From the NCBI RefSeq assembly GCF_025961225.1, contig NZ_JAOQNG010000006.1, forward strand, positions 62,001 to 126,000: 64,000 nt of DNA, read 5' to 3'. The notes beneath the pieces are model-generated. The model ran no database searches. It saw nothing but the letters and a program-made list of their open reading frames with translations, and was not told the DNA's origin. Source of the DNA: Azospirillum canadense. GTDB taxonomy: Bacteria; Pseudomonadota; Alphaproteobacteria; Azospirillales; Azospirillaceae. Below are positions 18,577 to 25,745 of the stretch, piece by piece. The position numbers and the translations under genes are program-made. Position 1 is the stretch's first letter. Each line of letters starts with the position of its first letter.

Positions 18577-19683
18577 ATGACCAAGACCATCCTCTGCATC
18601 GTCGGCACCCGGCCGGAAGCCATCAAGATGGCGCCCGTGATCCTTGCGCTGCGCCGGGAGCCCTGGGCCAAGGTGGTGGTGGTCGCGACCGCCCAGCACC
18701 GGGAACTGGCCGACGAGGTGCTGAGCCTGTTCGGGATCGAGCCCGACGTCGATCTCGATCTGATGCAGCCCAACCAGAAGCTGGCCGACCTGACGGCCCG
18801 CGCCCTGGTGGGGCTGGACCGGGTGATCGGCGACACGTCCCCGGACATGGTGATCGCCCAGGGCGACACGACGTCGGTGATGGCCGCGGCGACCGCCTGC
18901 TTCTACCGCCAGGTGCCCTTCCTGCACGTCGAGGCGGGGCTGCGCAGCTTCGACATGCAGAATCCCTTCCCGGAGGAGTTCAACCGGATCGTCGCCAGCC
19001 GGATCGCCACGCTGCACTTCGCCCCGACGGCGAGCGCGCGCCGGCACCTGCTGGACGAGAAGGTGCCCGATGGCGACATCGTCGTCACCGGCAACACCGT
19101 GATCGACGCGCTGCACATGGTGGCGGCCCAGGACCTGCCCCTGCCCGTCGACATCGACCCCGGCCGCCGGCTGGTGCTGGTGACGGTCCACCGCCGCGAG
19201 AATTTCGGCGAGCCGATCCAGGGCATCTGCCGGGCGATCCGCACACTGGTCGAAGAGCACGACGACATCGAGGTGCTGTGGCCGGTCCACCCCAACCCGA
19301 ACGTGACGGGCGTCGCGCACGAGACGCTCGGCTCCAACCCGCGCATCCACCTCGTCAAGCCGCAGCCCTACGGCGGGTTCGTCGCGGCCATGAAGCGGGC
19401 CCACCTCATCCTCAGCGATTCCGGCGGCGTGCAGGAGGAGGCGCCGGCCCTGGCGCGCCCGGTCCTGGTCCTGCGGCGCGAGACGGAGCGGCCGGAGGCG
19501 ATCGAGGCCGGCGTGGTCCGGCTGATCGGCACCGACGCCGACGTCATCCTCCGGCACGGCCGGGAGCTGCTGCGCGACTCCAATGCCTACCGCCGCATGG
19601 CCCGGGGCGAGTCCCCATATGGGGACGGGCACGCCAGCGAGCGCATCGTGGACGCCATCAAGGCCCGCTTCCTGGCGCTCTGA
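18577..19683 (+). CDS. wecB: UDP-N-acetylglucosamine 2-epimerase (non-hydrolysing)
   Basis: A 368-residue enzyme that interconverts UDP-GlcNAc and UDP-ManNAc. Family signatures visible are VGTRPEAIKMAP at 9-20, GDTTSVMA, HVEAGLRS, FPEE-NR, VTVHRRENFG and SDSGGVQEEAP. The ATG at 18577 was chosen over one 33 nt upstream because the family begins at the first strand. It gives the cluster a ManNAc donor. No wecC-type dehydrogenase adjoins it. Confidence 0.95.
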   Translation: MTKTILCIVGTRPEAIKMAPVILALRREPWAKVVVVATAQHRELADEVLSLFGIEPDVDLDLMQPNQKLADLTARALVGLDRVIGDTSPDMVIAQGDTTSVMAAATACFYRQVPFLHVEAGLRSFDMQNPFPEEFNRIVASRIATLHFAPTASARRHLLDEKVPDGDIVVTGNTVIDALHMVAAQDLPLPVDIDPGRRLVLVTVHRRENFGEPIQGICRAIRTLVEEHDDIEVLWPVHPNPNVTGVAHETLGSNPRIHLVKPQPYGGFVAAMKRAHLILSDSGGVQEEAPALARPVLVLRRETERPEAIEAGVVRLIGTDADVILRHGRELLRDSNAYRRMARGESPYGDGHASERIVDAIKARFLAL

Positions 19684-19717
19684 GCGGCCCGACCGGCACC
19701 GTCATCTGAGGAACAGC

Positions 19718-20662
19718 ATGTCTCATCCCGTCTCCAGCGCCGTCGCGGACCTGCTTGGCCGGTCGTCGATCTACCGGACGCCCGGCTGGCTGCCGGAAAG
19801 CACATGGCACATGCACATCCCCTTCGCCTTCCTGCTGATGGACCTGCTGCGCCCCGGCCGGCTGGTCGAGTTGGGAACGCAGAAGGGCGCTTCCTACTGC
19901 GCCTTCTGCGAGGGGGCGGCAGCCTTCGGCACCGGCACCCGCCTGTCCGCGGTCGACCATTGGGACGGCGACCACCAGACCGGCGCCTACGCCCGCGACA
20001 CTTACGACGTCCTGCGGGCGCACCACGACCCGCTCTACGGCGGCTTCTCGACCTTGCTGCGGGAGTCCTTTGACGACGCGCGCCCGCGCTTCGAGGACGG
20101 CTCAGTCGACCTGCTGCACATCGACGGTCTGCACACCTACGAGGCGGTGCGTCACGACTTCGAGACTTGGCTGCCGAAGGTCAGCCGGTCCGGCGTCATC
20201 CTGATGCACGACACCGAGGTGCGCACCGGCGATTTCGGTGTCTGGCGCTTTTGGGAGGAGGTGCAGGCCCGCTATCCCACCCTGAACTTCCCCTTCGGCT
20301 ACGGCCTGGGCGTCGTCGCGGTCGGCGAGGCGGTGCCAGACGCCCTGCTCGCGCTCTGCCGTCTGCCGGGGGCGGACAAGGCGGCACTCTACGCCTTGTT
20401 CGAGGCGCTCGGCGACCGCGTCCGGCTGCTCCACGAATTCCAGGAAGCCAACCGCCACGCCGCGACCTACCTGGAGCAGGGGCTGCAGATGCAGAAGGTC
20501 TATGAAGGCTACAAGACCTCCGCAGCGGAGCAGATCGACCTAGCCATGGCCCAGTACCAAGCCGTGTTCGCACAAGCGACCGCCCTCCAGGGTGAGGTGG
20601 CCGCGCTGATCGGGGAGCGGGACGCCCTGCTGGCCGAACGTGCGGCCAAGAAGTCGCTGTGA
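19718..20662 (+). CDS. Class I methyltransferase, paralogue of the fusion protein N-terminus
   Basis: The 314-residue protein is clearly homologous to residues 45-240 of the 1111-residue protein: LVELGTQKGASY matches FVELGTHSGNSY, and DLLHIDGLHTYEAVRHDFE is shared almost exactly, as is DFGVWRFWEEV. A Gln/Ala-rich helical tail (about 235-314) resembles a short coiled coil. It lacks any glycosyltransferase domain. The start at 19718 is 34 nt after wecB. The acceptor is probably a sugar hydroxyl. Confidence 0.82.
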   Translation: MSHPVSSAVADLLGRSSIYRTPGWLPESTWHMHIPFAFLLMDLLRPGRLVELGTQKGASYCAFCEGAAAFGTGTRLSAVDHWDGDHQTGAYARDTYDVLRAHHDPLYGGFSTLLRESFDDARPRFEDGSVDLLHIDGLHTYEAVRHDFETWLPKVSRSGVILMHDTEVRTGDFGVWRFWEEVQARYPTLNFPFGYGLGVVAVGEAVPDALLALCRLPGADKAALYALFEALGDRVRLLHEFQEANRHAATYLEQGLQMQKVYEGYKTSAAEQIDLAMAQYQAVFAQATALQGEVAALIGERDALLAERAAKKSL

Positions 20663-20695
20663 GAAGCACCGGTATGGAACGTTGAGGAGCCTGCC

Positions 20696-21094
20696 ATGCT
20701 GATGGCCCTGGCGCGCTACAACCTGGTCCAGGTTCTTGCCTACGGCTTGGATTATGGCGTCTTCTGGCTGGTCCTGGCGCTCGCTCCGGGTCAGCTCGTC
20801 ACGGCGAACATGGCCTCCAAGCTTGCGGCCGGCATCTTCGCCTTCGTCCTGCACAAATACGTCACGTTCCAAAAGCGCGGCACCCAGCGTATCATCAAGG
20901 AGCTGGCCCTGTACTTCGCGCTTCTGGGGCTCAACACTGCAACGGCGACGGCCCTTCTGGGCGTTTTGACGGCGTTCCTGCCGCCCCTGGCCGCAAAGCC
21001 GGTCGCCGATGTGCTGTGCATGGCCGTGACCTTCGTCCTCACCAAGGTTTTCGTGTTCAAAGATCATGGCCCTGTCGTCAGCATCCGGGAATGA
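20696..21094 (+). CDS. GtrA-like membrane protein
   Basis: A 132-residue protein with four predicted helices and the GtrA-family features FVLHKYVTFQKRG after helix 2 and VLTKVFVFKD at the C-terminus. GtrA-like proteins help move polyprenyl-phosphate-linked sugars across the inner membrane. The last 29 nt overlap the start of the SDR gene, and a GMC oxidoreductase follows, making a three-gene coupled unit. Confidence 0.88.
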   Translation: MLMALARYNLVQVLAYGLDYGVFWLVLALAPGQLVTANMASKLAAGIFAFVLHKYVTFQKRGTQRIIKELALYFALLGLNTATATALLGVLTAFLPPLAAKPVADVLCMAVTFVLTKVFVFKDHGPVVSIRE

Positions 21095-22409
21095 GCCGGA
21101 AAACGGCCACCTTCTGGTGACGGGCGCGGCCGGTTATATCGGCCGTGTCCTGGTCGCCCGCGCGCTCGCCGCCGGCTGGCGCGTCACGGCGCTGTCGCGC
21201 ACGGCGCCGGGCGGGGCGGCGGGACGGCGCTGCCGTTTCATCCCCTACGATCTGGCGCGGCCGATCGACGCGGCGGCCCTGGACGGGGCCGGCAAGGTGG
21301 ATGCGGTCGTCCATCTGGCGGCGGACACCCGGATCGACGAGCAGGGTCCCGGGCTTTCCGAGGAGGACGAGGTCGCGGCGGCCCGCGCCCTGCTGGCGGT
21401 CGCGTCAGCCGGGGGTGCGCGTTTCATCTTCGTGTCCAGCCAGTCTGCCGGTGCGGGCGCGGAGACGCGCTACAGCCGCGTGAAGCGGCGCATCGAGGAA
21501 GTGGTCACCGGCGCCGGCGGTTATGTCGTCCGCCCCGGCATGGTCTACGGTGGCCCGCAGGCGGCTGGCCTCTTCGGGATCCTGTGCGGGCTGGTTGCGC
21601 GGTCTCCGGTCATCCCGGCGCTTCGCCCAGCGCCGCAGGTCCAGCCCATTCACGTCGCCGACCTGTGCGACGGGATGCTGACGTTGGCCGGGGTGTCGGC
21701 TCCGCCGCCCGGGCGCTATGACATCGCCGATCCCGACCCAGTTCCGTTCGACCGTTTCCTGGCCGCCATCGCCCGGCATCGGGTGAGGCGGTCACCCCTG
21801 CTCGTGCCGGTGCCCTACGCGCTCCTGGTGGCCGCGGCCCGCATCGCGGCGCGCGTGCCCTTCCTGCCCACGCTCGATTTGGGCCGGGTTGAGGCGTTGC
21901 GGCGTCTGCCCGCCATGGACACCCGACCATCCATGGTGGCGCTCGGCCTGATCCCCCGCCCGCTGGCCGACGGCATGCGCCCGAGCGGGCGTTCCCGCCG
22001 CCGCCTCGCTGCCGAAGGGGCCGCCCTGTTCCGATACCTTGGCGCCGCCGCACCGGGGAAGGGGCTGGTGCGCCGTTATGTCCGGGCCATCGAGTCGGTG
22101 GACGACGGCGTCCCCTTGGGCCTGCCGGCGCCCATGCTCGCAATGCCGGCCCTGCTGCGGCCCATTGACGCCTTTCCTGGCGCGACCGGCTGGCTTCGGC
22201 TCCGCCTGAACATGGCGGCCACCCTGCTGGAGGCCACGCCCGCGGGCGACGCGCTGTTCGTGGCCCGACGCCCACGGGGCATCCTCCCGACCGCGATCGA
22301 CATCGGCCTCACGCTGGTCGCGGACGGTCTGGCCCTGGTCCTTTCTCCTCTCGCGAAATGGGTCTGGGCGAAACGGGCCGGCCCGGATGGAACGCATCGT
22401 GTGCGCTGA
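21066..22409 (+). CDS. NAD-dependent epimerase/dehydratase (extended SDR) with C-terminal extension
   Basis: The 447-residue protein opens with LLVTGAAGYIGRVLVARAL (Rossmann GxxGxxG at about 19-25) and has FVSSQSAGAGAETRYSRVKRRIE, where Y-S-R-V-K fits the YxxxK active site. Residues beyond about 300 are an unusual extension, with hydrophobic helices near the C-terminus (TAIDIGLTLVADGLALVLS). It overlaps gtrA-like at its start and the GMC gene by 23 nt at its end. Likely substrate is a lipid- or nucleotide-linked sugar. Confidence 0.78.
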   Translation: MALSSASGNEPENGHLLVTGAAGYIGRVLVARALAAGWRVTALSRTAPGGAAGRRCRFIPYDLARPIDAAALDGAGKVDAVVHLAADTRIDEQGPGLSEEDEVAAARALLAVASAGGARFIFVSSQSAGAGAETRYSRVKRRIEEVVTGAGGYVVRPGMVYGGPQAAGLFGILCGLVARSPVIPALRPAPQVQPIHVADLCDGMLTLAGVSAPPPGRYDIADPDPVPFDRFLAAIARHRVRRSPLLVPVPYALLVAAARIAARVPFLPTLDLGRVEALRRLPAMDTRPSMVALGLIPRPLADGMRPSGRSRRRLAAEGAALFRYLGAAAPGKGLVRRYVRAIESVDDGVPLGLPAPMLAMPALLRPIDAFPGATGWLRLRLNMAATLLEATPAGDALFVARRPRGILPTAIDIGLTLVADGLALVLSPLAKWVWAKRAGPDGTHRVR

Positions 22410-24075
22410 TCGTACCCTCATCTCCCTTCCGGACGGAGTCTCGGCCGACATCGTCGTCATCGGCGCCGGGCCGGCCGGCGTGGCGGCGGCGTGCGCCGGC
22501 CTAGACGCCGGCTTGTCGGTTGTCCTGGTGGATGGCGGCGGGCCGGGGATCGAAGCCGTTCCCGACCGTGGGCTGGTTGAGGTCCGGAGCCGCGATCCCG
22601 AACAGTGGCGCGTCCTGGTCGGTACCGACTTCCACGCCTTGCGGGGAGACGGCGCGGCAACGCCGAAACTGCGCGCGCCGACGAACCGCCATGTCTTCGC
22701 CGGCTATGCCGACGCCTATGGGCTGCGCGAGGACGATTTCCTTGCCCTGGGGTCGCTGTCCGGCGGCGGATTGTCGAACGCTTGGGGTGCCGGCGTCGCC
22801 TGCTACGACGCGGACGACCTCGCCGGATTTCCCGTCGCCTTGGCCGAACTGGAGCCCTCCTTCCGCACCGTCGCGGCCCGTATCGGGATCAGCGGCTGCG
22901 TCGAGCCGGACGATGCGATGGCGGCTTTCTTCGGCACGGCCGTGGATGTACAGCCGGCGCCGGACCTGAACGAGAACGCACGCCGGCTGTTGGCTCGCTA
23001 TGGCCGCCGGCCGCCACCCGGCCTGCGCCTGGGGCGGTCGCGCAACGCGATTCTGACGCGGGACCACGCCGGGCGGCAGGGCTGCAACCGGTGCGGCTGG
23101 TGTCTCTGGGGCTGCGGCCGGAAGTCCATCTACTCGGCGCGCTATGACCTGGAGCGTCTTCATGGGAGAGCCGGCTTCCGCTACATCGGGGACGCCTTCA
23201 TCGAGCGTGTGCTGCCCCGGTCGGAGGATGACGGGATGTGCCGGGCGGTCGGGCGGGTGCGCTCGACGGGCTCTGCGCTGGTCGTGCGTGGCGCGCGCAT
23301 CCTGGTCGCCGGCGGCGCGATCGGTACGGGACGGATCGTCCATGACTCGCTGGGGCGGCGCGGCCGCCCGATTCCGCTGCTGACGACCCCGGCGGTCGGC
23401 TTCGCCCTCTGGATGCCGGAGCGGTTCGGCGCCGCCGCCGAGCCCCAGCCCTTCGGCTTGGCCCAGCTCTCCTTCCGGTTGACCGATCCTGAACGGGCCG
23501 ATGGCTACGTGTTCGGGAACATCTTTGGCACCGACGCCCTGCCCGCTTCGGAACTGGTGCGCCACGTGCCGCTGTCGCGCCCAGCCGCGATCCGGCTCAT
23601 CCGCGGGCTGATGCCGTCCCTTCTGGTCGCTAACCTCTTCATGCCCTCCGACCACGGGGCGCATCGGCTGGAGATCCGGGCCGACGGGGGGATCGACGTT
23701 GTCGGCCGCTACGACGAGGACGGTTTCCCGGCGAAGCTGGCGCGTGTCCGCAAGGGCTTGGCCCGGGCGTTCCGGCGCTGTGGGGCGGTGATGCTGCCGG
23801 GCAGCTACAAGCCCACGATTCCCGGAGCGGACGTGCATTACGGCGGAACCGTTCCGATGCGCAGCGCCCCGCAGGTCGGCGAAGCTTGGCCCGACGGGCG
23901 CGTCGAAGGGTTGCCGGGCGTGCACGTCGTCGACGCGGCGGCCTTCCCCCGGCTGCCGGCTAAGCCGCACACCTTCACGATGATGGCCAACGCGGACCGC
24001 ATCACCCGCCTAGTCGCCCGATCCCTGGCGAACGGGGATGCGTCCCGGCCGGCATCGCCCGCGCCGATCCTGTAA
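22387..24075 (+). CDS. GMC-type FAD oxidoreductase
   Basis: A 562-residue flavoprotein. VIGAGPAGVAAACAGLDAG near residues 24-42 is the FAD dinucleotide-binding motif, and HVVDAAAFPRLPAKPHTFTMMANADR near the C-terminus is the GMC C-terminal active-site region with the catalytic His. CNRCGWCLWGC near residue 235 is the Cys cluster found in many bacterial GMC enzymes. It likely oxidises an alcohol on a sugar. It overlaps the SDR gene by 23 nt. Confidence 0.82.
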   Translation: MERIVCADRTLISLPDGVSADIVVIGAGPAGVAAACAGLDAGLSVVLVDGGGPGIEAVPDRGLVEVRSRDPEQWRVLVGTDFHALRGDGAATPKLRAPTNRHVFAGYADAYGLREDDFLALGSLSGGGLSNAWGAGVACYDADDLAGFPVALAELEPSFRTVAARIGISGCVEPDDAMAAFFGTAVDVQPAPDLNENARRLLARYGRRPPPGLRLGRSRNAILTRDHAGRQGCNRCGWCLWGCGRKSIYSARYDLERLHGRAGFRYIGDAFIERVLPRSEDDGMCRAVGRVRSTGSALVVRGARILVAGGAIGTGRIVHDSLGRRGRPIPLLTTPAVGFALWMPERFGAAAEPQPFGLAQLSFRLTDPERADGYVFGNIFGTDALPASELVRHVPLSRPAAIRLIRGLMPSLLVANLFMPSDHGAHRLEIRADGGIDVVGRYDEDGFPAKLARVRKGLARAFRRCGAVMLPGSYKPTIPGADVHYGGTVPMRSAPQVGEAWPDGRVEGLPGVHVVDAAAFPRLPAKPHTFTMMANADRITRLVARSLANGDASRPASPAPIL

Positions 24076-24150
24076 CGCGAACGACGTTCCCGCCGGGGTG
24101 TCTCATCGGCAGCTTTGATGGGTAACGGAGCAAGAAGGCTTCTGGAAAAC

Positions 24151-24172
24151 GAGAACTTTATGGGTAGTTCTC
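24151..24172. promoter_or_regulatory. Perfect 7-bp inverted repeat upstream of the RTX remnant
   Basis: GAGAACT-TTATGGGT-AGTTCTC forms a 7-bp stem with an 8-nt loop. It follows the GMC stop by 75 nt and precedes the RTX remnant by about 70 nt. It has no U-tract, so an operator is as likely as a terminator. Confidence 0.4.
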
Positions 24173-24241
24173 GCATGAACATGCAATTTTCAGGGGTGCT
24201 GAGAACCACAAGGTGACTGTAAGGAGTGGTGGACGGCCTAT

Positions 24242-24839
24242 TTGGTGAGGTCCGTGGGGAACGACTCCCTGACCGGCGGGGCAGGCAACGACACCTTCCG
24301 CCTGTCCACAACCTCCGGGCGCCCCTACACCGCAGATTGCGGACTTTACCGTCGGCGACCGCATCGACCTGTCGAGGCTGGGCGCAACCTTCATCGACGA
24401 TGGCAACGATCTGCTCGGTGGCGGGGGCGGCGACGACCTGGTCAGCGGGGACGCCGGGAACGATGTCCTGGTCGGGGAGGACGGCAATGACACGGTCATT
24501 GGGGGCCTCGGCGACGATCGTGTCTTCGGAATGGGCGGGGCCGACCTCCTGACCGGCGATGCGGGCAACGACACGCTGTTCGGTGGGGCTGGCGACGACT
24601 GACTGATCGGCGGGGCCGGGCGCGACCTGTTCGTCATCACGTCCGGCAGCGGCAACGACACCGTGTTCGGGTTCAACCCGGATGAGGACCGGCTGGTCCT
24701 CTCGGTCCCCGGCCTCACCGTCGAGCAGGTGATCGCGAGCGCACGGGCGGTCGGCGGCAGCACGGTGCTGACGCTCTCGGACAAGAGCACCGTCACCATG
24801 GTCGGCGTGAGCGGCGTCACGGGTGCTTGGTTCGGCTGA
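24242..24839 (+). pseudogene. Decayed RTX (hemolysin-type calcium-binding repeat) protein gene
   Basis: The first frame reads NDSLTGGAGNDTF and then loses the family pattern. From about 24330 the next frame resumes with QIADFTVGDRIDLS and many GGxGxD nonapeptides (GGGGDDLVSGDAGNDVLVG). An in-frame TGA at 24600-24602 interrupts a repeat, after which LIGGAGRDLFVITSGSGNDTV continues to a natural-looking end at 24839. So there is at least one frameshift plus one nonsense codon. It is a relic of a secreted calcium-binding protein; no type I secretion genes adjoin. Confidence 0.75.
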
Positions 24840-24863
24840 CCGTGGTCAGGTCGTTTCAGCGGT

Positions 24864-25652
24864 TCACGCCCGGCGCCGCAGGACGACGATGTGGTGGAGC
24901 GCCAGGATCGGGAGGATGGGGCGGATGAGCCGCTCCACCGCCTTGATGGCGGGAACGCCGGCGTCCGGCACGAGCTGCCGGAAGTTCAGCCCGCCCGACA
25001 GCAGGTAGCGCAGCAGATTGCCCAGCGGCTCTTCGTGGACGATCTCCAGGCCTGGAAAGCTGCCTTCGAAGGCCGCCCGGTCCCGGACGAAAACGATGTG
25101 GCTGAGGGCTTGGTTGGCGCCGTTCATCGGGCCTTCGCTCGGCGCCTCCCAGCCCGGCATGGCCTTGTCGAAGCCTTCTGAGGCGAACAGGCGCTTGTAG
25201 AGCTGGCTGGCGACCGGACCGTAGTAGGGCTCGATCAGAATGACGCCGCCGCCCGGTGCCACCACCCGCTCCACCTCGGCGAAGAACCGGCGGGGCTCCG
25301 GGAAATGGTGGAAGCAGTTCTGTCCATACAGCGCACGCACGCTGTTGTCCGGCAGGTCCATGGCCTGCGCGTCGAGAACGCGGTCGAGGTAGGGCGCGTC
25401 CACCACGTCGGTGGCCAGGACATCCGGGTAGCTGTCCCGCACCGGCGCGACCCCGGCCCCGATCTCGACGCGTAGGCCGTCCGTCGTGCCGAAATAACGC
25501 TCGTCCAGCGTCCGGAACAGGTGATGGAACTCGGTAAAAACCTCCCGCAGCATCGGTTTACGCGCCAGGACGGCGGCGTGGCGGACGATACGGTCGTCGG
25601 AATCGACGTTGATGTCGGCGACATCCGGCAGAGCGAGCAGTCGGGTGAGCAT
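24864..25652 (-). CDS. SAM-dependent methyltransferase (Methyltransf_11-like)
   Basis: The 262-residue protein has motif I as VEIGAGVAPVRDSYP, LATDVVDAPYLD as the ribose strand, and ALYGQNCFHHFPEPRRFFAEVERVVAPGGGVILIEPYYG, the typical post-motif region of small-molecule methyltransferases. The C-terminal helix is hydrophobic (RLIRPILPILALHHIVVL) and could touch the membrane. It lies 93 nt downstream of the 851-residue membrane protein on the same strand. Confidence 0.8.
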   Translation of the reverse strand: MLTRLLALPDVADINVDSDDRIVRHAAVLARKPMLREVFTEFHHLFRTLDERYFGTTDGLRVEIGAGVAPVRDSYPDVLATDVVDAPYLDRVLDAQAMDLPDNSVRALYGQNCFHHFPEPRRFFAEVERVVAPGGGVILIEPYYGPVASQLYKRLFASEGFDKAMPGWEAPSEGPMNGANQALSHIVFVRDRAAFEGSFPGLEIVHEEPLGNLLRYLLSGGLNFRQLVPDAGVPAIKAVERLIRPILPILALHHIVVLRRRA

Positions 25653-25745
25653 GGCGGAACTCGGCAGGATGGATTCGCGGAAAACGTGCCTCCGGTGCAG
25701 ATTAGCCGTCCTTGCGGACGGATCGCAATCCGCACCGAGGGACCT

